A stretch of 12,658 bases of DNA from the NCBI GenBank assembly GCA_030700195.1, contig JAUYKD010000001.1, forward strand, positions 1-12,658. The letters are read 5' to 3'. Source of the stretch: Candidatus Nealsoniibacteriota bacterium. GTDB lineage: Bacteria; Patescibacteriota; Minisyncoccia; Minisyncoccales; MHMH01. The position numbers were made by a program, and so were the translations under genes. The notes beneath the pieces are model-generated. The model was not told the origin of the DNA. It worked only from the letters and a program-made list of their open reading frames with translations, and ran no database searches. Below, piece after piece: positions 7,213-12,621 of the stretch (the stretch's first letter is position 1; each line of letters begins with the position of its first letter).

Positions 7213-7312
7213 CAACGAAAATATTAAGCTTACTGCTTAACGTTTTCTCCATCAAGGAGTAAAAACTCCTTTCAACGAAAACATTAAGCTTGCTGCTTAA
7301 CGTTTTCGCCAT
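7194..7312. repeat. 60-bp tandem duplication covering the end of rpsI
   Basis: Positions 7194-7252 and 7254-7312 match at 56 of 59 bases with a period of exactly 60. Differences are at 7222/7282, 7232/7292 and 7248/7308. The copy nearer the gene contains the last rpsI codons (W-R-K-R-stop). The outer copy still reads TGG-AGA-AAA-CGT-TAA on the minus strand, the same four residues and stop with one synonymous Arg change. Each copy also carries the AAGGAGT/ACTCCTT hairpin. Confidence 0.9.
7276..7308 (-). other. Long stem-loop containing the rpsI stop codon
   Basis: Positions 7276-7289 pair with 7295-7308 over 14 bp around a 5-nt loop. The only irregular pair (7283 with 7301) is a G-U wobble in the minus-strand RNA. 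The stop codon at 7299-7297 is inside the stem. In the outer duplicate, the changes at 7222 and 7248 weaken the same stem, so only this copy folds fully. Confidence 0.65.
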
Positions 7313-7746
7313 TGGGGAGCTCGACGAGCTCGCTTTAGCCCAAACTTCTTTCGTTCTCTCATGCGAGAATCCCTGGTAAGAAAACCTGCCTTTTTCAACC
7401 TCTTGCGGAATTCCGGATTAAAATCTATTAAAGCCCTGGATATAGCGTGCCTGACAGCTTCCGCTTGAGCATGCAAGCCTCCCCCCTTAACCTTTATTGA
7501 AACATTAAACTTATCAAGAGAATTCATCTTATCGAAAGGAGAAAGAGCTATTTCTTGGAGCTCTTTTTGAGCAAAATATTTATCTAAGGATTTGTCGTTT
7601 ATTAAAACCTCTCTCTGCCCCTGCTTTTGCAACCGAACTGAAGCAACGGCTGTTTTCCTGCGGCCGATTGCCTTAAAAAAATGAACTGGCTTGGCTTTTT
7701 TAACCGGTTCCGCTTTTTTATTCTTAATTTGTTTCTTGACTGGCAT
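7297..7746 (-). CDS. rpsI: 30S ribosomal protein S9
   Basis: This is S9 of the small subunit, whose C-terminal tail reaches toward P-site tRNA. The product is 149 aa from the ATG at 7746, which lies 5 bp after the rplM stop, in line with the spacing of other genes in the operon. An in-frame ATG at 7761 would add five residues and overlap rplM. An extra Lys-rich N-terminal stretch of about 25 residues precedes the conserved domain at FFKAIGRRKTAVASVRL. Later landmarks are KGGGLHAQAEAVRHAISRAL and the tail RERKKFGLKRARRAPQWRKR, ending in the family's usual Lys/Arg terminus. The last codons and stop lie in the 60-bp tandem repeat and in a strong stem-loop, yet the tail is intact. It is the last gene of the ribosomal operon. 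Confidence 0.96.
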   Translation of the reverse strand: MPVKKQIKNKKAEPVKKAKPVHFFKAIGRRKTAVASVRLQKQGQREVLINDKSLDKYFAQKELQEIALSPFDKMNSLDKFNVSIKVKGGGLHAQAEAVRHAISRALIDFNPEFRKRLKKAGFLTRDSRMRERKKFGLKRARRAPQWRKR

Positions 7747-7751
7747 ATTCT

Positions 7752-8099
7752 TTATTGACATTTTAGCCTGTTAATTTGCTCTTTCCTTAATTTATTCGAA
7801 GGCAACATTCCAAAAACCGCCCTTCTTAGAACTTCAGCCGGATTTTTTTCAAAAAGCTTGCCCAGTGAAGTTTCTTTTAAACTTCCTATGTATCCGGTGT
7901 GATGGTAATATTTTTTCTTCTCCAATTTTTTCCCGGTAAACTTAATTTTATCAACATTCTTTACCGAGACAAAATCGCCCGAATCTATATTGAGTTGAAA
8001 ATTAACTTTGTGCTTACCTCGCAAAAGCACGGCAATTTCTACTGCCAGCTTGCCTAAAACTTTATTAGTTGCGTCAATCGTATGGGTTTCTCTTTTCAC
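7752..8099 (-). CDS. rplM: 50S ribosomal protein L13 (GTG start)
   Basis: This is L13, an early-assembling large-subunit protein, cotranscribed with rpsI in most bacteria. It is 115 aa, short against the roughly 142 aa of E. coli. It begins close to the conserved THTIDATNKVLGKLA and ends at MLPSNKLRKEQINRLK with little tail. Other landmarks are LLRGKHKVNFQLNIDSGDFV and KKYYHHTGYIGSLKE. The start is GTG at 8099, the only non-ATG start in the window. The reason is visible: a 131-bp element with inverted-repeat ends finishes exactly at this G, and removing it restores ATG-AAA-AGA two bases after the rplQ stop. Expression probably depends partly on the element's own -10 box at 8160-8165. Confidence 0.95.
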   Translation of the reverse strand: MKRETHTIDATNKVLGKLAVEIAVLLRGKHKVNFQLNIDSGDFVSVKNVDKIKFTGKKLEKKKYYHHTGYIGSLKETSLGKLFEKNPAEVLRRAVFGMLPSNKLRKEQINRLKCQ

Positions 8100-8229
8100 C
8101 CCGTTAGAAGTCTGTTTTATATAGCATAGGGCTAATTTTAGAATAGACTTCGATTATTGATTATACCCTGTTATTGCCTTGCAGAAAAAATTTAATTTAA
8201 ATTTTTCCTGATTAGGACTTCTAACGGGG
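8099..8229. mobile_element. 131-bp MITE-like insertion with 14-bp terminal inverted repeats
   Basis: The ends CCCCGTTAGAAGTC (8099-8112) and GACTTCTAACGGGG (8216-8229) are perfect inverted repeats of 14 bp. The same four bases, TTCA, flank both sides (8095-8098 and 8230-8233), as expected for a target-site duplication. The 103-bp interior is AT-rich and has no ORF. Deleting the element plus one TTCA joins rplQ-TAA to ATG of rplM with a 2-bp gap, matching the tight spacing in the rest of the operon. This is a non-autonomous element in form; no transposase is in the window and its family was not recognised. Confidence 0.8.
8160..8188 (-). promoter_or_regulatory. Candidate promoter inside the insertion, reading into rplM-rpsI
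   Basis: On the minus strand a consensus -10 box TATAAT (8165-8160) is present. A -35 box at 17-nt spacing would be TTTTCT (8188-8183), a poor match, with an A/T-rich tract just upstream. Transcription would start near 8153, giving a leader of about 54 nt. In that leader GAAGTCT (8151-8145) can pair with AGACTTC (8113-8107), just upstream of the GTG. Confidence 0.45.
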
Positions 8230-8236
8230 TTCATAA

Positions 8237-8587
8237 TTATTTAACCAGCTCTATAAAAGCCATTCTGGCTCCGTCGCTCACCCTCTGGCCTAATTTGATT
8301 ATCCTGGTATATCCGCCTTTTCTTGTTTGGTATAAAGGAGCTATCTCCTCAACCATTTTTTTACTGATTTTATATGGGAAAACTTGAGAAATCTTTCTTC
8401 TTGAGGAAAGGCCTTTCTTTTTGGCCGTGGTTATTAAATGCTCAACGTAAACTGAAACCTCTTTGGCTTTTGCCTCAGTGGTTTTTATCTTGCCATGCAA
8501 GACAAGATTGCCGGCTAAGCTTTTTAACAGCGCTTTTCTTTGTCCAATTTCTCTATTTAGTTTTCTTCCTTTTTTTCTTTTTCTCAT
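8237..8587 (-). CDS. rplQ: 50S ribosomal protein L17
   Basis: This is L17 (116 aa, normal length), a large-subunit protein near the exit tunnel. The conserved N-terminus is MRKRKKGRKLNREIGQRKAL, followed by LLKSLAGNLVLHGKIKTTEAKAKE and the C-terminal TRKGGYTRIIKLGQRVSDGARMAFIELV. It follows rpoA, as in the alpha operon of most bacteria. The ATG at 8587 lies inside the rpoA reading frame, giving a 35-bp overlap. The region just upstream is hairpin sequence (8596-8640) without a Shine-Dalgarno motif, so translation is probably coupled to rpoA. Behind its stop, the bases TTATGAA remain as the left-behind start region of rplM, split off by the insertion. Confidence 0.97.
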   Translation of the reverse strand: MRKRKKGRKLNREIGQRKALLKSLAGNLVLHGKIKTTEAKAKEVSVYVEHLITTAKKKGLSSRRKISQVFPYKISKKMVEEIAPLYQTRKGGYTRIIKLGQRVSDGARMAFIELVK

Positions 8588-9422
8588 ATTGAGTTTTCGC
8601 TCGCGAAAGCGAAGATGGAGAAGAGGATGAAATCCTCTTCGACTGTTTTACTTTTTTAACCTTTTCGTGTTTCCTTACCTCTTTTTGCTTTCTATCAACT
8701 TTTTCTTCCTTGTCCTCCAAAGCTTTAGCGACGGAGGGTTTTCTAAATGATTCCTGTATTAAACTGAAATGCTTAACTAGAATATCAGAAGCTTGGGAAA
8801 AGATTTCTTCCGGAGTTAGCGTACCGTCGGTTTCCAATTCAAGGATAAGCTTGTCAAAGTCGGTCCTTTCGCCAACCCTCATGTTTTCAACCTGAAAGCT
8901 CACTTTCCTCACCGGAGTAAAAATAGCATCAATGGCAATGGTGCCTATTTCAAGCTTACCCATCTTTCTTGATTCAACAGGCTGATACCCCAAGCCATTC
9001 TCAATAAGCACTTCTATTTCCAAATCAGCGGTTTTTGAGGTCAAAGTAGCTATATGGGATTCTTTATTAATAAGCTCGACTTGGGTCGGCAGATCAAAAT
9101 TCAAACCCTTAACCGTCTTTAATCCTTTAGCTGAAAGCTTGACCCTTTGCGGTTCGTCAGTATGCAACTTGAATCTTAATTGCTTTATGTTTAATAAAAT
9201 CGTAATCACATCTTCTAAAACTCCGGGAAGCGTGGCGAATTCGTGCTGCACCCCTTTTATTTTAACTTGGGTAGCCGCAGCTCCGGGCAAAGAAGAAAGC
9301 AAAACCCGGCGCAAACTATTGCCGAGGGTAATCCCATATCCCGGATAAAGCCCTTCTATTTCAAAAATGGCCGAGTTGTCTTTTTTCTCTACGATTTTTG
9401 GCGGTTGGGGCAAAGGTATCAT
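8553..9422 (-). CDS. rpoA: RNA polymerase alpha subunit without a recognisable C-terminal domain
   Basis: This is the alpha subunit of RNA polymerase, whose dimer nucleates core assembly. The N-terminal domain is complete: FEIEGLYPGYGITLGNSLRR (about 20-39), the LLSSLPGAAATQVKIKGVQHEF segment, VENMRVGERTDFDKLILELETDG (about 178-200) and EEIFSQASDILVKHFSLI (205-222). After about residue 225 the usual helix-hairpin-helix alpha-CTD, which binds UP elements and activators, is not seen. Instead there is a 65-residue highly charged, Lys-rich tail. Residues 261-276 are encoded by the palindromes at 8596-8640, and the last ten or so residues overlap rplQ. The total of 289 aa is below the usual 310-330. 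Whether loss of the CTD is ancestral or linked to the hairpins cannot be decided here. Confidence 0.95.
   Translation of the reverse strand: MIPLPQPPKIVEKKDNSAIFEIEGLYPGYGITLGNSLRRVLLSSLPGAAATQVKIKGVQHEFATLPGVLEDVITILLNIKQLRFKLHTDEPQRVKLSAKGLKTVKGLNFDLPTQVELINKESHIATLTSKTADLEIEVLIENGLGYQPVESRKMGKLEIGTIAIDAIFTPVRKVSFQVENMRVGERTDFDKLILELETDGTLTPEEIFSQASDILVKHFSLIQESFRKPSVAKALEDKEEKVDRKQKEVRKHEKVKKVKQSKRISSSSPSSLSRAKTQYEKKKKRKKTK
8596..8640. repeat. Two palindromes in the 3' end of rpoA
   Basis: TTCGCT (8596-8601) pairs with AGCGAA (8608-8613) around a 6-nt loop. GAAGAGGAT (8620-8628) pairs with ATCCTCTTC (8632-8640) around a GAA triloop. The second differs from the hairpin at 5620-5640 only at the outer base pair and one loop base. 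Both are translated as the Ser-rich end of RpoA and lie just upstream of the rplQ start. Confidence 0.8.
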
Positions 9423-9449
9423 AATAATTTAATAAATTAATGATTATTT

Positions 9450-10073
9450 TTAACGAGAATAATATTCGAAGATGGTTGAAATTTCAGCTGGCGGAGCTGA
9501 CTCTTGAAACGTCGGCTGACCAATTACCTCCCCTTCCAACGTTTGAATGTTTATTTTCAACCAAACAGGCGGCTGGTATTTTTTAAGAGAAACGGCTGAT
9601 TTCTCCAGAAGTTTCTTTGAAGCTGGTCTAATGGTTATTTTATCTCCTTTTTTTAAATGATAAGACGGAATATTAACAATCTTTCCATTGATTAAAAAAT
9701 GCCTATGGGAAACAAGCTGGCGAGCCTGACTTCTGGAAGAAGCTAAGCCCAATCGGAAAATTACGTTGTCAAAACGAGTTTCCAGTTTCTGAATCAAAAG
9801 CTCTACGGCATCCTCTACCTTATTTCTTCTTTCTAAAATATCCTTAACATAGCGTCTAAACTGGCCTTCTTTCAGATTATACCAATTTTTAAGTTTTTGT
9901 TTCTCTTTCAACTCTTTACCGTAGTCAGATAAAGCTTTAAATCTTTTTTTCTTTTTAACTCCGGGCGGATAGGGTTTTTTGAGCAACGAACATTTAGGCG
10001 ACAAACATTTTTCGCCTTTTAAGAAAAGCTTTGAGCCCAATCTTCTACAAATTTTACAATTATTTTTCTTCAT
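9450..10073 (-). CDS. rpsD: 30S ribosomal protein S4
   Basis: This is S4 (207 aa from the ATG at 10073), a primary 16S rRNA-binding protein that in E. coli also represses the alpha operon. An ATG at 10115 in frame would add 14 residues overlapping rpsK, but MKKNNCKICRRLGSKLF matches the family start and leaves a 7-bp gap. Four cysteines, C6, C9, C23 and C28, form the zinc-binding N-terminus of the C+ type. The S4 RNA-binding domain is clear at about 98-150 (RFDNVIFRLGLASSRSQARQLVSHRHFLINGK). The C-terminal PPVWLKINIQTLEGEVIGQP segment is typical. No Shine-Dalgarno sequence is seen. The placement between rpsK and rpoA is standard. Confidence 0.97.
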   Translation of the reverse strand: MKKNNCKICRRLGSKLFLKGEKCLSPKCSLLKKPYPPGVKKKKRFKALSDYGKELKEKQKLKNWYNLKEGQFRRYVKDILERRNKVEDAVELLIQKLETRFDNVIFRLGLASSRSQARQLVSHRHFLINGKIVNIPSYHLKKGDKITIRPASKKLLEKSAVSLKKYQPPVWLKINIQTLEGEVIGQPTFQESAPPAEISTIFEYYSR

Positions 10074-10080
10074 AATTATA

Positions 10081-10533
10081 TTAAACTCTTCTTGCTTTAC
10101 GAGGCCGACAACCATTATGGGGTACTGGAGTAATATCGCTGATACCCGTTATATCAAATCCTCTGGCAGCTAGCGACCTAATGGCTGATTCTCTTCCTGA
10201 ACCAATGCCTTTAATGAAAATAGCGAGTTTTTGGATGCCCAGCTTTTGAATGGTCTGGCTGATTGCTTCTGCCACCTTGCTGGCGGCAAAAGGAGTGGAT
10301 TTCTTGCTTCCTTTAAACCCGATGGCTCCGGCTGACGTCCAAGCCAAAACATTGCCGTTGTTGTCGGTTAAAGTAATGGCTGTATTATTATAAGAAGATG
10401 AAATATATATTCTGCCCTCTGTTAATCTGCCGACCACCGGAGTTTTTGATTCTTTTTTAACCGCAGTTTCTATTTTTTCTCTTTCTTCAATAAGCTCTTT
10501 TTCAGTTTTTTGTATAATACGTTTCTTGCCCAT
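10081..10533 (-). CDS. rpsK: 30S ribosomal protein S11
   Basis: This is S11 of the small-subunit platform (150 aa from the ATG at 10533, MGKKRIIQKTEK). The open frame reaches back to 10590 inside rpsM, but those 19 residues are not S11-like, and the 10533 start sits 4 bp after the rpsM stop. About 30 charged, Lys/Glu-rich residues precede the conserved domain. That domain begins at GRIYISSSYNNTAITLTD and continues with AWTSAGAIGFKGSKKSTPFAA, ending in the invariant TPVPHNGCRPRKARRV. The N-terminal extension is longer than in E. coli S11 (129 aa). No Shine-Dalgarno sequence is visible upstream, so reinitiation after rpsM is likely. Confidence 0.96.
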   Translation of the reverse strand: MGKKRIIQKTEKELIEEREKIETAVKKESKTPVVGRLTEGRIYISSSYNNTAITLTDNNGNVLAWTSAGAIGFKGSKKSTPFAASKVAEAISQTIQKLGIQKLAIFIKGIGSGRESAIRSLAARGFDITGISDITPVPHNGCRPRKARRV

Positions 10534-10537
10534 AATA

Positions 10538-10927
10538 TTATGTTGCTTCTGAAGGTGGCTTTCTTCCTGAGCCAACTGTTTTTCTAACATTACCTCTGAT
10601 TGTTCGACTATTGGTTTTAGTTCTTTGGCCTCTAACAGGAAGCCCTTTTATATGTCGGATACCCCGCCAGCAACCAATATCTTTTAATCTTTTTATATTC
10701 ATCATCCGTTCTCTTCTTAGTTCTCCCTCGATCTTGAAAGTCTTCTCAATCGCATCTTTTAATTTATTGATTTCTGCCGCGCTCAATTTTGAAGCCTGAG
10801 TGGCCGGATCGATTTTCATTTCAATCAGAATTTTTTTAGCTGAAGAAGGGCCTATGCCATAAATATAGGTCAAAGCTATCTGTATTTGTTTTTGTTCTGG
10901 GATGTTAACTCCGGCAATTCTAGGCAT
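10538..10927 (-). CDS. rpsM: 30S ribosomal protein S13
   Basis: This is S13 (129 aa, slightly above the usual 118-126), a head protein of the 30S subunit that contacts the P-site tRNA and L5. The start MPRIAGVNIPEQKQIQIALTY is canonical. It is followed by YGIGPSSAKKIL, the helix-turn-helix segment EGELRRERMMNIKRLKDIG, and the basic signature RGIRHIKGLPVRGQRTKTNS with NVRKTVGSGRK near the C-terminus. It lies 10 bp after rpmJ and 4 bp before rpsK. The region before its ATG is AT-rich with no Shine-Dalgarno motif at the normal distance. Confidence 0.97.
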   Translation of the reverse strand: MPRIAGVNIPEQKQIQIALTYIYGIGPSSAKKILIEMKIDPATQASKLSAAEINKLKDAIEKTFKIEGELRRERMMNIKRLKDIGCWRGIRHIKGLPVRGQRTKTNSRTIRGNVRKTVGSGRKPPSEAT

Positions 10928-10937
10928 AAATTAAAAA

Positions 10938-11051
10938 TTAACCCTGACGTTGCTTATGTTTCGGGTTTTTGCAAATTACGTATATTTTGCCTTTGCGTCT
11001 GACTATTTTGCAATGGCTGCAAATTTTTTTGACCGATGGTCTTACTTTCAT
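10938..11051 (-). CDS. rpmJ: 50S ribosomal protein L36
   Basis: This is a 37-residue L36, translated by hand from the minus strand: it begins MKVRPSVKKICSHCK and ends CKNPKHKQRQG, stop TAA at 10940-10938. The zinc-ribbon ligands C11, C14, C27 and H32 are all present, so this is the zinc-binding C+ form. L36 is the smallest large-subunit protein and sits near the peptidyl-transferase side of 23S rRNA. The ATG lies one base after the infA stop, so translation is probably coupled. The infA-rpmJ-rpsM order is the classic bacterial arrangement. Confidence 0.97.
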   Translation of the reverse strand: MKVRPSVKKICSHCKIVRRKGKIYVICKNPKHKQRQG

Positions 11052-11052
11052 C

Positions 11053-11277
11053 TTATTTTCCGCGGTATGTTATCCTTCCTTTTGTCTCATCGTACGGGCT
11101 CATTTCAACGGTCACTTTATCTCCGGGCAATATCTTAATATGAAACATTCTTAATCTGCCGGCCAAATGACCTATGATTTCATTCCCCTCATCAAGCTTT
11201 ATCTTAAAATGAGCGCTGGGAAGCGTCTCTATAACAATGCCGCTTTTTTTTATTTTGTCTTTATTTTGATTTGTCAT
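11053..11277 (-). CDS. infA: Translation initiation factor IF-1
   Basis: This is IF-1 (74 aa), an OB-fold protein that blocks the 30S A site during initiation. The signature is nearly complete: SGIVIETLPSAHFKIKLDEG, then AGRLRMFHIKILPGDKVTVEMSPYDETKGRITYRGK. The N-terminus has a few extra Asn/Lys/Gln residues. It is the first gene of the ribosomal operon. The promoter at 11292-11320 predicts a start site near 11285, leaving about 8 nt before the ATG at 11277 and no Shine-Dalgarno sequence, so the mRNA is nearly leaderless. Confidence 0.97.
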   Translation of the reverse strand: MTNQNKDKIKKSGIVIETLPSAHFKIKLDEGNEIIGHLAGRLRMFHIKILPGDKVTVEMSPYDETKGRITYRGK

Positions 11278-11291
11278 TAAGACAATTTTTT

Positions 11292-11320
11292 ATGATATCA
11301 GAACGGATAAAATTAGTCAA
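11292..11320 (-). promoter_or_regulatory. Sigma70-type promoter of the infA-rpsI ribosomal operon
   Basis: On the minus strand a -35 box TTGACT (11320-11315), an exact 17-nt spacer and a -10 box TATCAT (11297-11292) are present. The -35 box overlaps the stop codon of the upstream membrane-protein gene. This is the best promoter match in the window, as expected for a strongly expressed operon. Confidence 0.8.
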
Positions 11321-12611
11321 GTTTTAATTTAAGCTCAATTCTCTCAATATCTTGGGGAACTCTATTTACCCAAAACGGCCAAAGCCGCACTTGAGACCTT
11401 TCAATATCGGGAAACTGCTCCAAAGAAGCCTTTAATTCGTCAGACCTTTTATTCTTAAGCGATATCTTAACGGCGTTCTCGTCAACCGCCCGGTAAGTTT
11501 CAGCTGAAATCTGCAAATCCAAAGTCATTGTCTCGTTTTCAAAATCAATATCATTGACCGAATAGCTTACGGCTAAAGAATTTTCGTCCAGAGTTTCTCC
11601 TTCCTCAATCAAACCTAAAATGTAATTCTTAGCAAAAGCTTTCAGATCTTCATCCTTAAAAACAATGGCCCTGGCTCTGGCTTCAATTTGAAACGTAAAA
11701 GAGGATAATTCTTGGTTTTCTTCAGCCAGAGTCGAAGAGCCAACTACTTCCGCTTTTATGGCACCCTCAACCACAATGTATTTTTCTTGAGAAAGAGAAT
11801 TTTCCAAAACCTTACTAACCTCTTTTATAGCGATGTCGCTCAAAGTATTTTCTGCGTTTTCTAAATCCTCTTTAATGACCTCTGCCACCTGGGTTTTTGC
11901 CCCACCGGTCATAGAGCTGGAAGATTTAGCGTAAAAAGCCGTATATTTTTCATTACCGGCAAACCCCGGAATAGAAAAGGTGGACGGTCCGATATTGTAT
12001 TCTTCTCCGGCTTCTCCGGCTTCAACCGTAATATCTATTTCTCCCGGAACAAGCTTGCTTCCTTCGTAATGTCCTCCCGGAATAACCACCCTTTTGGGAG
12101 TCCGAAACAATTTGCCGTCATCAGAAACAAAACGCGTGGTAGCGACTAATGGCTGTTCTTTAGTAGAATAAGCGTTATAAACGCGAATGATACCCGCTGC
12201 TTTTACGTTCTTCTCTTGGATGCCGGTGGATAAAAAATCCTGGGAAAAAACCTGCTGGTTAACAACCGCTTTGCCTAAAATCTGACCCAAAGACCGCTCT
12301 CCGTCAGAAACAACCGTAGCTTGAGTTTTAAATTCTATTGGCTTTTTTATTGGAAAAATTTCAACCTCGGCCTTTGGTTTTATTAAAAAATAAGCTCCGA
12401 GAGCAATTAAGGTAAAAACAAATAAAACCAAAGCTGACCCTAAAACTTTTTTATCTTTAAAACCGACCCTCGATTTTAAAATAGGAGGCTTGGTTCTTGA
12501 ATCTATTTTAAGTTTTTCAAGAAAGGCCGGCTTGTTTTTTATTTTTACAGGGAAAACGACATCTTTACCTTCTTTGGGAGGAATAATGTCGAAAACTTTT
12601 TTAGTTGGCAT
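11313..12611 (-). CDS. Single-pass membrane protein with baseplate-J-like region
   Basis: This 432-aa protein of unknown function has about 55 polar residues inside, one transmembrane helix at residues 56-77 (LGSALVLFVFTLIALGAYFL) and a long outer part. The outer part holds a segment resembling baseplate J/gp47-like proteins: an early IIRVYNAYSTKEQPLVATTRF, then GEIDITVEAGEAGEEYNIGPS and STFSIPGFAGN. Proteins of this shape are familiar in Candidate Phyla Radiation genomes; the link to phage or contractile-tail baseplates is by similarity only, and no other tail gene is nearby. The C-terminal third has alternating acidic and hydrophobic segments (SVNDIDFENETMTLDLQISAE style) suggestive of beta-strands. 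The ATG at 12611 has a candidate promoter just upstream. The family assignment comes from recall of motifs. Confidence 0.6.
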   Translation of the reverse strand: MPTKKVFDIIPPKEGKDVVFPVKIKNKPAFLEKLKIDSRTKPPILKSRVGFKDKKVLGSALVLFVFTLIALGAYFLIKPKAEVEIFPIKKPIEFKTQATVVSDGERSLGQILGKAVVNQQVFSQDFLSTGIQEKNVKAAGIIRVYNAYSTKEQPLVATTRFVSDDGKLFRTPKRVVIPGGHYEGSKLVPGEIDITVEAGEAGEEYNIGPSTFSIPGFAGNEKYTAFYAKSSSSMTGGAKTQVAEVIKEDLENAENTLSDIAIKEVSKVLENSLSQEKYIVVEGAIKAEVVGSSTLAEENQELSSFTFQIEARARAIVFKDEDLKAFAKNYILGLIEEGETLDENSLAVSYSVNDIDFENETMTLDLQISAETYRAVDENAVKISLKNKRSDELKASLEQFPDIERSQVRLWPFWVNRVPQDIERIELKLKLD

Positions 12612-12621
12612 ACCTTATTAT

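Noticed and set aside
7120..7312. Possible CRISPR array
   Set aside because: Repeats are too few, of unequal length and contiguous, with no regular unique spacers; they are hairpins and a simple tandem duplication.
7317..7331. GAGCTC-GAC-GAGCTC palindrome in the rpsI tail as another inserted hairpin
   Set aside because: It encodes the conserved Ala-Arg-Arg-rich end of S9, so codon constraint explains it as well as an insertion would.
10534..10590. Longer rpsK reading frame starting at 10590
   Set aside because: The extra residues come from the rpsM gene in another frame and do not resemble S11; the ATG at 10533 fits operon spacing.
10950..11154. Two overlapping plus-strand open frames opposite rpmJ and infA
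   Set aside because: Both are shadows of the well-conserved L36 and IF-1 genes on the other strand.
762..12611. Alternative genetic code (TGA as glycine, as in Gracilibacteria)
   Set aside because: All recognised proteins are full length under the standard code with no in-frame TGA needed.
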